Origin: Branchiostoma belcheri
Taxonomy: Eukaryota > Chordata > Leptocardii > Amphioxiformes > Branchiostomatidae
Length of the DNA: 64,000 nucleotides
Reading direction: 5' to 3'
NCBI RefSeq assembly: GCF_001625305.1
Contig: NW_017804165.1
Span: forward strand, 1,267,572-1,331,571
This document shows positions 24,201-36,200 of this stretch, in pieces; position 1 is the stretch's first letter, and the number at the start of each line of letters is the position of its first letter. Both the position numbers and the translations under genes were made by a program. The notes beneath the pieces are model-generated. The model saw nothing but the letters and a program-made list of their open reading frames with translations, was not told the DNA's origin and searched no databases.

Positions 24201-27200
24201 ATCACGTAGAATTAACAGTTAGTAGAAATTCTTCGATCAGTGACTGTATTCTTATAAGGTACATGTAGATTATGTACCTCCAAATTTTCTGTGTCGACTG
24301 TACACCTTGATCACGGTGTACAGTCGACACCAAAAATTTGTAATCTACGTTACAAAAATACAGTCACTGGTCGAAGAATTTCTACTCACCATTCATTCCA
24401 TAATTTCCATACACTGTCAATCTCAATCTGTTTGTTACTTATATAATTTTATGATTGATTACAATCATTCATACATGATGTAATTATGTTTCTCCCCCAT
24501 GCCAAGGCCCAGAGTATTACCAAGGTACCCCCTCCACAGGGATTTTATTACCCATTGGCATCTTTCATTCATTCCATAATTTCCATACACTGTCAATCTC
24601 TTTTGTGGTGGTTTCATTGTTGCAGTTTTCTCGGGACCTCTTTGCCACAGTTATGTATCTCCAATGAACTACAAAGTTGTTTCAATCATGACTTTGAAAT
24701 ACCGCAAAAATCTCCTTTTTCCTCCTACCAAAATAGGATTTTGCCACTGCAAAGGTAAATGAATTATTATTAATTAAAGAATCTTGCTACAAACTCTGAT
24801 CCCACTGACTGAAGTTAAAGTAAGACTAGAAAGGCCGACATTTGCTTGGGAGCAAATACAGCATATTTCAGTCCATCTCCCTCCCACGCAAAAGTGGACT
24901 ATTCCAAACTTACCCCAGTGCAAAACTGGCAAAGGTTCTCAAATAGTAGCTATATGAGAACAAAGATGCAACAACAAGTAACGTTACTTTGGATCTCGAA
25001 AGCTTTACTAATCTTATTACAGGTATGCAAAAACTAACAAGAGTTCCACGATCTCATACCTTCGCCAAATGATGTTAACCCTTGCGGGTGACGAATTGTA
25101 CAATTTTAATCATTGATTTTGTAAATAAGAGCCTCATTTGCATGGATTATATCAGTTGATCATATTCTCCATCCAATGACAGCCTTATCATAACAAAAAG
25201 GCTATTATAGCACTTCCTCATAAATTATGCAAATCAGGTCAAAATTTGAATAAATTATATTTATTGATGTTCACCTTCACTTAACTTCCAAATGTGGCAA
25301 GCAAAAAATTCGGGGTGCAGCAGTTACAACTATGGAATTATAAGAATTTGCCATTAATTATGCAAATTAGCTCCTCATTTACATAATCTATATCCTCAGA
25401 TGTTTTTCTCGTTCTCAAGTAGATGTCACAAGTGTTTCATAGTTCTATATCGAACAAAGCAGATTTATATAATTTCCTCATTAATTATGCAAATTAGCTC
25501 CTGATTTGCATAATTGCCATCTGATTATGTTAAGCATCACTTCAACTACCTACATACCAAAAATCACGACAATACGTCAACCGGTTCTTGAGTTATCGTC
25601 CTTCAAATTTTTCTCAACAAATGCTCCTGCAGTTCCAGAACAAGGCGCTAGGGGACCCAAACTCATGTCACTTCTTCCCTACCCCAAGAGCTATCTACCA
25701 ACCAAAATTCATGACCCTAGCATGTCCAGAACATGAGATATCAAAACCGGAAGTTCAGCTGCAGTACCTAGGAAAGCCGCAAGGGGGCCCAAAATCTAAT
25801 CATTTCTAGGTCTCATGAAGACCTACCCACCTACCAAGTTTCATTCCAATCCATCCACTGCTTCTCGAGTTATCTTGCTAAACCACACACACACAAACAC
25901 ACCCACACACACACAGACAAACGCTACTGAAAACATAACCTTCTTGGCGAAGGTAACAATGATGAGATTTGATACATTTTGAAGGTCTTAGGCACATAAA
26001 ATTGAATGTGTGGGTTATTACGCACCACTTAGGTGCAATGTGACCTCAGGTAACCCGCAATGGAACACATGTTCCATGGATGGAACCGGCCATTCTTTAG
26101 ATAGAACATGGAACGGGTACAGCACTTTTGGCCCTTTTTTTGCTGAAAATAGCCATTAAAGTCCCCCAAATGAGTCATTTGGAAGTGGTGTATGCCAAAT
26201 ATGTGATTGCTATTCTGTACACACATGTTAAAGGTACCCTTATACTGAATTTCAGATCATTTGGTTGTAAAACCAGGGCTCAGGATCCAAAAGTCCATTT
26301 TTTGTCGAAAAATGCCCCAAAAAACCTTCATAAATTTTTTTCAAAGGCATGTATCAAAAAAAGGAAAAAAACGCCTGGGGGTATTGGCCCACTCTACCTC
26401 CATGCCAAATTTCAAGTCATTTGGCTGAATGATGGCGGAGTTGAATCCCTTTGACTGTTTGGCAGGAGAAGGAGAAGAAGAAACATCAGAGAACACAATA
26501 TATTTCATCCATACCATAGTATGGACTGAAATATAATTAGCATGGTCACATATGGCGGCACCCATCCCTGTCTCTATAGCCCTTGGGCCACACAGTCATG
26601 CAATCACTAAAGCAGGGTGCTAGTCCACTTGTAGTGGTGTGTTTTTAACTCCCATGCTCTTTTTCAAATGCTGAGTGCTAAGCAGAGAAAGCAGTATGTA
26701 CCATTTTTAAAGTCTTTGGTATGACTCGGCTGGGGATCGAACTCACGACCTACCGAATACAAGGCAAGCACTCTACCCACTTGGCTATTGCACCAGAATG
26801 CACTGACTGAAGCATGATGGTTAATTTTTCCCAGATGAATAAAGAAGACCTGGAGGCGGAGAAGCTGCTGGAAGCGTCACTCAGCGCCAGGTCCAAGTGG
26901 AAGAAAGCGGGCAAAGGGATGAAGGTACTCAAGAAGGTTCCCTAAGATTGCAATTCTTCCTTAACCTTCATCATGCTGTGGACAAAAGATTTTATTGGCT
27001 TATTGATTTTATTTCCTAGCCTTTATGAGGTTGAGCCATTCAAAAAGAGACCACAGTGTAAGCCAGCATGCTGGAGGTTACCATTATAGTACATGTTCTG
27101 TCAAACTTCTCACACTGTCTGTGTCTGTTTGTTAACAAACCACTAATCATCTATGTGTCTTCAGTGGATAACCTAACCTCATTATAAACATGCTACATGT

Positions 27201-30200
27201 AATTAACTTACAACAACCCTCGCACTAACAATACCTTCTTCGCACTAACCTGGTCATCAATAACCCAATCTCAGTCATTGCCAGCCATTTGCATGAAACC
27301 ATTTCATCAATGAAGTAATCGTTGATTGATGACACAAACCACTCAAGCAATATCAGATCACCCAAATGACTCAACATTTAACACCATTATGATGAACGGT
27401 TTTTGATTGAAAGCACGTTGGGTGTGAATACTAGAAAATGATATCTCATAATGGTCACTGTGCCATAAGTCAGTCTTTGAAAGTCATTGAAAAAATCAGC
27501 CCAAGGTTTCATTTCAATAACCACATTTGATGGTCTCCTTGACAAAGCTACAGCCTGTCCTGTCATTCACATACTTTTCCTACATTTTCAAACAAAGACA
27601 AACAGTATTTTTCTCATATTCTGTGTGATAATGTGTAAAATGAAACAAAATATTACAAGTTATGATATGCCATCTAAGCTGCATGGTTACTGTATGTAAG
27701 AATTAATGGCAAGCTAAAACTGAATTGCAATAAATTCAACTCAACTGTAAGCAGAACAACTAACACTAGTTCTGACATTGTTGTGTGGTCGCATAGACAT
27801 ACAATGTAGCAATCTCTGTGTTCGTATAGATGTACAACGTAGCAATCCCTGTGTTCATGTAGATGTACAATGTAGCAATCTCTGTGTTTGTAGACAACTG
27901 CTTTCTGCTGTGTTTTACACTGTTTTGTTTGTTTGTGTTTTTGTTTTTTTGCGGGGTGTCTCTTTTCTACTACCTCTGGTTTCACACACAGGAGCTGCTT
28001 GCCAAGAAGGTTGGTTATAAGACTTGGAGACAGTTGTGCATGCCCAATAATAATAATAAAAAACCTTTGTCCCATAACATAATAACCTTAATTTCTTTAG
28101 AGAAGCTGTAATGATATTCCCTATTGCTACAAGTGCATGGATCAGTCTTTAAACTTCTTTTTACAGTTAATTAGTAAGCAATTAGATTACATGTACATGG
28201 TTTGGTCTCTTACATGTATTACACGAATTATCTACATGATGTACATCATTGCTTATATTTACATGGTATAGATTAACATTCTGCCATTGTATGGTAGAGC
28301 CTACATGTAGAGCATGGTTGAAGTATATATATTTGTTGATGACAACATTGCATTGGCATAAAATGATTATTAATTTAAAGGTTGTAGGGGAGACATTTGA
28401 GTATATATGTCACCCAAAGTATGGGGTGTAAGTATATTATACAGGGCTCCACTGAAAAGCAGTGTCATCACTGAGTGGGGAAACCCTGTTTGAATATGAT
28501 GGAAAATAAAATAAGAAATATAACAAAATAAACAAAAACGTGTATTGTCTTACATTGTGTCTGAATCTGCTGTATGTCCAGCTGACTTCTGCCTGTCTGT
28601 TCCCCTGTATGGTGCTATCCCAGGATGCCCTGCCCACAGACGAGGAAGCCTACGACTTCTTCACACACGTGTATGATGCTGAGGAGGAGGAGGAGCCACC
28701 CAAACCCCCCACCCCCCGGGAGCCAGAGGCTGGCCCCAGCGGGGAGGGGGTGGAGGAAGGGGAGGAAGCTCAGGAGGAGGAGGAGGGGGAGACAGAGGTA
28801 TAATAAAACTATTGAAATTAAAATTGTAACAATACAACACAATTGGGCAGCTGTTGCTGGTGTTGCGTCCCACACATAGAAACAAATACAGGACAGACAA
28901 TACTAGTACTCATTTTCACTCGAGTTAAATGAGGAAAGTAATGTAAAGGGCCTTTCCCAAGATAGGTGGCATGTCAGGACTTGAACCCGGGACCTCTTGG
29001 TCCGAGTCGAGTACTGTTACATCACACAATCCCACACAGGTACAGGGTGGTCTCATAGTTCAGCTACTAGCCTAAGGCTAGGTTTTGAATCACTTTGAAT
29101 CAAGGCAAAAACTTGAGAACCTAAAATTTAAATTATCTTGATAGGATTCACTTTTAACCATGCTATCAATTCTGAGGTTTCTGTTTTGTACTGTCTCCAC
29201 AGCCTAAGGAAGAAGGTGCAGCGGAGCAGCCCCAGCGCGAGGCGGACCGTCGGAGGGAGGAGGCGGAGAAGGCCCAGGAGGCTCTGGAGGATTACCTGAG
29301 CGAGGGCTGGCAGATGACGCACGTCCACGCCGCACAGTATACCGGCTACCAGGCCAGGGTCGACAGGGAGAGGGACATCTACTTTGTGCCCAGCATGCTG
29401 CCTGGTAAACAGGGACTTTTTTATGTTTACCGAAGGAAAACATATTGTTACCCTCCATGAAAATGGGGGTATTGTTTTTACTCCGTTTCATGTTTGGTCT
29501 GATATCTGAAGATCGGTGAGAAGGAACTGTACGATATTTGGCAGATTGATGGATGGGGCCTTGGAGATTGTGTAGGTTGACTTTGAGCCCCTGGTGATTG
29601 ACCTTGGTACTGCAGTTTAATTTTTTTATTCTGTTGTTTGCGCGTTATGGACTGTTTGTGCGATATTAAGGTAGCATGTAGTTGTTATTACCATGGTTAA
29701 GTGGTTTAAATTTGGGCTTCCTAGCTGTTTGCGTTTGATATTTACAATATGTTTAAAGTTGGTCTTTTTGTGTTGAATGTTTGGAAAATCTGGTGGGTCG
29801 TTTGGTATACTGTAAGTCTCTTTAGATTCGCGGGGCCTAAAGTTCGCGGTTTCGGGAAAATGGACAATCCGCGGTATTTTTAGATTCGCGATTTCTCCTT
29901 GGCTATTTTTCAAAGAAAAATTTGTAAAGTGTATATTTAAAATAATAAAAGTTCGTGTTCCGGCATTTATATCCTAAAACGCGACGCAAAAATTTGTTTC
30001 GTGCACCGCGCGAGACTGCCGGCGGTATAGCTGACGATCGATCTGACTCACGTGTAAACAATTTTCTTTGTTCGGAAATAAGCGCTAAAACGCTATTTTC
30101 CACGACTGCACATCGATACTCTAGTGAAGAAATGCATAATCGAAAGAATCTTTCGGGAAAATATATATTACTAAGAATATTTATGCCGTCTTCGGCGAGA

Positions 30201-33200
30201 TTTTGAACCCGGAAGTATGCAAAGGTCGCCTANNNNNNNNNNNNNNNNNNNNTGATGGTCTGCCGCTTATTCTGTGCTGTGTTTACCGGATGGAAGGGTT
30301 TCAGAAAATAGTGAGGATATAATAAGTACCTTGAGCAGCCTGGCATATGAAGCGAAACGTCCTGTGGCATCCGTCGTCGCTCCACTTGTCTTTCCGAGAT
30401 GGCAGTGCGGAGTAAAGGACGCAATCGTAGTCGCCCCCATATTTGGTGCCGGTCGGCTGTCCCGGACCCCAGGAGGTGTACGGCCCAAGTGCAGAACCGT
30501 CCACCCACTCAAACTTTCCCTCTTCGCTCTGATCGTGCAGGCCGATCCAGAAGGCATCCGTGTCGCTCACGGAGTTGTACAGGGAGATGAGGAAGGCGTT
30601 GGTCTCGGCGTCTCGGGGCATGGCGAGGGTGCCGCCGTCTGCACGACAGGCCGCGGCCGCGTCGCGGAAGGTCTTGAGTGTGTTGAATGCCTTGTAGCAG
30701 ATGTCACGCCAGATTGTGTAACCTTTGGGGCAAGATGCTGGAAAATAATGTTTATATTAGCAACCTGTCATAGACGGGTCATATGAATATCATTAAATAC
30801 ATGCAATAAATCAACCCCCGGGATATATTCGATATACGAATATTTAAAATGGACTACCCCCCCCCCCACTCACACATGTAATGAAATAGTGACCTGCATT
30901 ACCTGTTTTTTTCAACAAATGACGTTTTCAAATAGACCAACATAAAGGGAAAACATAACAGATTAAAACGCAATTTATAATTACGTAAAGTCTTCTCAAT
31001 CTTATGAAGACGCTGCTCCAAGGTGGCGATTCGGCTTCGCTCGTTGTCCAGGTCGCGTTTTACGTCGTCAACAGCGGTGGACATGCCGTCTTGGTCACGC
31101 TTCAAGGCCTCAACAGTGGCGGACATGCCGTCTTGGTCGCTTTTCAGGGCGTCAACAGTGGTGGACATGCCGTCTTGGTCGCGCTTCAAGGCGTCTTGGT
31201 CGCTTTTCAGGGCGTCAACAGTGGTGGACATGCCGTCTTGGTCGCGTTTCAATTGCGATATTTCCTACAAAGGTATATACGTACGTCAGAATACCAAACG
31301 TAAGAAGCAAACTTACCAAAAACTGCAGATAATTCTTTCTTGTACCCTCCTTAAAAGCAGAATGAGAATAAGAAAAACAGCCTAACAAAAGCTTTCTGGT
31401 ATAAGACCGTTACCTGTTTGTTGCTGAACGTCAGAGGGGCGAGTCCCACGGCGCACAGGCTAAGCAGCAAGGCGATGCCGGCGGCGAGGAAGCTGCGGCG
31501 GGCGCGGAGGAAGCTACAGACACCACGGCGGCCGCTCGCTCCACCCGGATACGCGCCGTCTGGTAGGAAAAAGCATGCTTCGCTCGGGTTATTGCTCACT
31601 CACATACATACATACATACATACATACATACACACACACCTAATGAACGTATATTTGAGGAATGATATCAGAAACACCATGGCTTTCTTAATTCTGATTC
31701 CCGTTGCTGCCTTTATGAAGCTGGGGATTCCATCGCACCAAATGCTCACCGGTGAGGGAACCAAAGCAGGGTAATTCTCAAATGAGAGGTTATAGTCAAA
31801 AGAGATCCAAAAGTAAACTTCTCCAAGTAAACTGTCAGAGTGTGCGGAACAAAACAGCTGAACTGGCGACAGTAGTTGACACTTACAATCCAGATATACT
31901 GTAAGTCTCTTTAGATTCGCGGGGCCTAAAGTTCGCGGTTTCGGGAAAATGGACAATCCGCGGTATTTTTAGATTCGCGATTTCTCCTTGGCTATTTTTC
32001 AAAGAAAAATTTGTTAAGTGTATATTTAAAATAATAAAAGTTCGTGTTCCGGCATTTATATCCTAAAACGCGGCGCAAAAATTTGTTTCGTGCACCGCGC
32101 GAGACTGCCGGTGGTATAGCTGACGATCGATCTGACGCACGTGTAAACAATTTTCTTTGTTCGGAAATAAGCGCTAAAACGCTATTTTCCACGACTGCAC
32201 ATCGATACTCTAGTGAAGAAATGCATAATCGAAAGAATCTTTCGGGAAAATATATATTACTAAGAATATTTATGCCGTCTTCGGCGAGATTTTGAACCCG
32301 GAAGTATGCAAAGGTCGCCTACGGTTTTGTAGCGGCCCACGGTAGCGTTTCTATCCAGCAAAACAAGAAGAAAAAAAAACGACCCGCAAAGCAGGGCGCA
32401 AAAGAGAACCAACTAACACTTCCCAGGTACCAGCAGTTCTATTTTTCATCAAAATATTTGTAGATTTGCCCGATGTGCCCGCAATTTTCAACCGCCCGGG
32501 CGCGCATGGCCGGCGCTCAGCACACAGAGATTTTTGTCCGGCGGTGCACGTTTGACAAGGCCAGTGCCGCAGTATCACGATTCGGTGTCTCATAATATTA
32601 TGATTTTTTGACATCAGTATAACTTAAAAAAATTTTGGTACTCAACATACGTACATTTGCTAAGAATGGAGTTGATTTGCAGTGATTTGTGTTTGTCGCG
32701 TGTGTTTGTGTTTCACTTACCGTCGTGAATGCATGTGGGGAGGGGGGCGCACTTACGCAAAACATATTCGCGGGGAAATAGATTCGCGGTACGGAGGTCC
32801 CCGCGAATTCCGCGAATCTAAATATACCGTGGAAATTTGTAGACTTACAGTAATATTTGGTATGTGGGTAGTTGTTGAGTCTCTTTGCGTTTTAGAGTGC
32901 ATTAGCAGGTTGTCGTATATTTTTATTGCTTAATTTAAAAGGATTTTCATTTTTTCACCCCTACTTCATAATAGGATGGTCTGTTTGACCCAAAAGTTGG
33001 GACAGATCTAGAGTGTTTTTGTTTATATACCTCCAGCTGGCAGGTCAGGCTGAGACAGCCCAATCTATTTTTACCCCTAGACTAGGAAATATAGTCCGGT
33101 TGAATGGGGTGCTTGAGAGGTCATTGACCTCACCTCTTCACTATGGTTGGTTGGCTGGTTTTATTATAGGTCTGTTAGTGCTGTTAATGATAGCAGGTTG

Positions 33201-36200
33201 TCGTATATTTGTATTGCTTTATTTTAAAGGATTTTTACATTATCACCCCTATTTTATGGTAGTGTGGTCTGTGTTTAATCCTAGTTGAGACACAGGCTAT
33301 GTATTTTTATCCCTGTTTGACAGGCTATTAAAATTATACCAAGACAAAGCAACTCCCACATTATTCATGGCCACATAACGTCAAATTACATTTAAACCCA
33401 TCTGCCTTCTTCTAACCATTCTTCATCTTCATCTGAACATACCTTCCATATACAATGAATACAGGTGATAACATAAATAAAACCTTACAACACCAACATC
33501 CTCCATGGAGGGAAGATGTCCCTGACTTCTCCTTGTTTTTGCTCTGTTTCCTCTTCTTCTTCTTCTTCTTCTCCTTCTCCAAACGAATAAGGTCACTGAC
33601 CTGAACCAAACGTCTGTCACCATGGTAACTGGTGTTGGCTTACATACAAGAATTAACAGAGCAGACCATATGTGAAGATAAACATTATGCATTTGCTTTG
33701 AAAATGTTACTTTTCTAGTTTAAATGCCTGTCTCTGTGAATACATGTAATTTCATTGGGTTGCATTTGTGATATTGCAGCAGCGACACCTAACTGCTGCA
33801 GTATGAATCACAACTAGACATCATCGTTCTAGGTGACAGACAGTTACCAAACATCAAATGTAAAACACACTGGTTCTTGAATGAATAAATAATCTTTATA
33901 ACCTAACCGTCTCTCTTTTTTACCCATTCCAGTGCCTGCAGAAGAGAAGGTTCCCCAGGACGCCCAGCCCAGATATCTGGAGGACGAGGGTTTCTATGTT
34001 GGAGAGAGACCTCCTGTATCCTACAGGAACCAGAACATTGCTGAAGACAGGCTTCTCAAGGAACCTGACGATCGTGGGGCCAGGTGGTTTGGTGAAGACG
34101 GAAAAATAATCGCTCTTCCCGATCCCTTAAAGACTGAACCCACCCGTCCACCCAACATGCTTATAGACGAACCCGAGCCCATGTTAGAAACGGAGTACCG
34201 TAAGGCGTGGTTAAAGGAGTTTGATGGGAGGTATATCGATGGATCAGAGCAGATATCTGGACATGGACGCTACCAGCTGGATGTTGACGTGAACATGCTG
34301 GTCTTCACCCACCACTCCTTGTTCAGTCGCGAGCACGTTTTGGCAGCCAGACTGAACCAGCTTTACCAACAGTACCTGGTGAGGACACACAAAAACATGG
34401 CCAACTTCCTCACGGATAAACTGAAGGCCCTGAAAGCCGCAGCAAACCACCTGGAGTCACAGGAGGGACAGGGACTTAACCCTACACCTGCCGAGCAAAG
34501 TGGGCGGCTCAGGGAGTACAAGAATGAGATAAGGTGGGCTAGTTCCAGATCCATTACCGAAATGAGTTTATTAGATGTTCACCAGAAAATAGTGACTTTC
34601 AATATGGAATATATAACAACAGTATATAGATACAGTTCCCTGTAACCACGTATATGTGCAGATATGTAAATATTGTACATTTGGGAATGCATCTATAGCA
34701 GCGACACCTGTGCTGTAGTGCAATGTGAACCTGTCAAAATTGCCCTGAGGAAGGTGACAGACGGTCATTGAAACGTTGGCTGTGAATAAATCACTTGGTT
34801 GTATAAAAAGAGTCTCTTTACTCAGTGACTTCCCAACCTGATGAAACTCTTCACGGAATATATAGAGATCTGATATAAACCATGATGCCACATGACAGAA
34901 TGACCGTGTTAACTGTGTTCCTACAGACAAACCCGTAAGCTGCGTGATGCGGAGCAGCAGGCTGACAGGAACCTGCTGAAGAACATCCTGAAGGTCTGGC
35001 GAGACATCAAGGCTCTGCGCCAGCTGCAGGCCTTCGCCAACACCTCCGCCAAACTCGTCGTGCGCAAGTACGTTTCTGCCATCTCCACTTTTTTTCAATA
35101 TTCCGACATTTCATGACAAGACATGGTGACAGCACACACAAGTTATATCAACTTATTTTATGCCGCCACCAACCCAGAGGACACAATACAGGACAGGACA
35201 ATACTCATTTTCACTTGAGTTAAGTAAGGAAAATCGTGTAAAGTTGCCTTTCCCAAGGGCACAAGATCTGTGGCATGTCAGGACTTGGTTCTGAGTCGAG
35301 CACTCTGCAGTCACGCAGTAAGTTGATATCATCTTTGCTATTGTGACCAAGTTTTTTTAACTAAACTGAAACTGAAACCTTCAGGGAGGAGACTGACAAG
35401 GAGAATGACAGGGTGGTGTGGGAGCAGGAGGTAGTAGAGGAGGTGCAGGAGGAGGAAGATGCGATGGAGGAGGAGTACCGCAGGCAGGTGGAGAGGTACG
35501 AGGCACTGATGGCAGAGTGGAAGAAACAGCACAAGGCCAGAGTGAGTTCTTAAAGAGGCCAGAGGCTTTTTGCCTATGTCTCTGTGTAGGCGCTTTAGGT
35601 GCTTTATTTCCTCCATTAGCAAACAGACAAGTACAAGTATGTACATGTAGCTAGTCTTCCTGGAGTTAGACATACATAATTATACATCATACAAACTACA
35701 TCAAAATTGAAACATTATTTACATACAACTTAACACATAACTTTACATTTTAAAAGTTAACATTACATGTGCCTATCAACTTATTGTGTATTGTTGTAAA
35801 CATGTAACAGAAGATTGTTGAATATAGAGTGAAGCTGTTTACTGTTACTTCTTGTTGTAGAAGCAGAAGAAGAAGAAAAAGAAGAAGAAGGAAGGCTCAC
35901 AGGAGAGTTTACAGGACAGTTTGCAGGATGAGTCTGTTGATGAAGGGGAACAGTTACCCAAACCAGAGGTACATGTACTGTCATACAGCCACGCACAAGG
36001 AGGGTGACGTCCCGCCCAAGTCAGAAATGGGGTCATGCCAAATAAGGCAAGCTCATGAATATTAATATTCCTGGGGTCGCGGAGTAGAAAAGGCGGTCTT
36101 ATTCGGCAGGGGTAGGGGTGGAGAAGGAACTCGGAGCCGCTGACCCTGCCATGGGAGGATGCTTTCTTTATACATTGTATACACAACATTTCATCAGTCA

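Noticed and set aside
26700-26795. Possible tRNA gene on the minus strand
   Set aside because: A and B boxes are present, but no full cloverleaf forms and a long shared body follows, so it is a SINE head. The same applies to 57600-57668.
30274-30786. Plus-strand frame of 170 codons over the lectin exon
   Set aside because: It is antisense to a complete C-type lectin domain and has no recognisable features.
31004-31385. Repetitive plus-strand frames
   Set aside because: They are the complement of the 42-base lectin stalk repeat; any frame stays open because the unit length is divisible by three.
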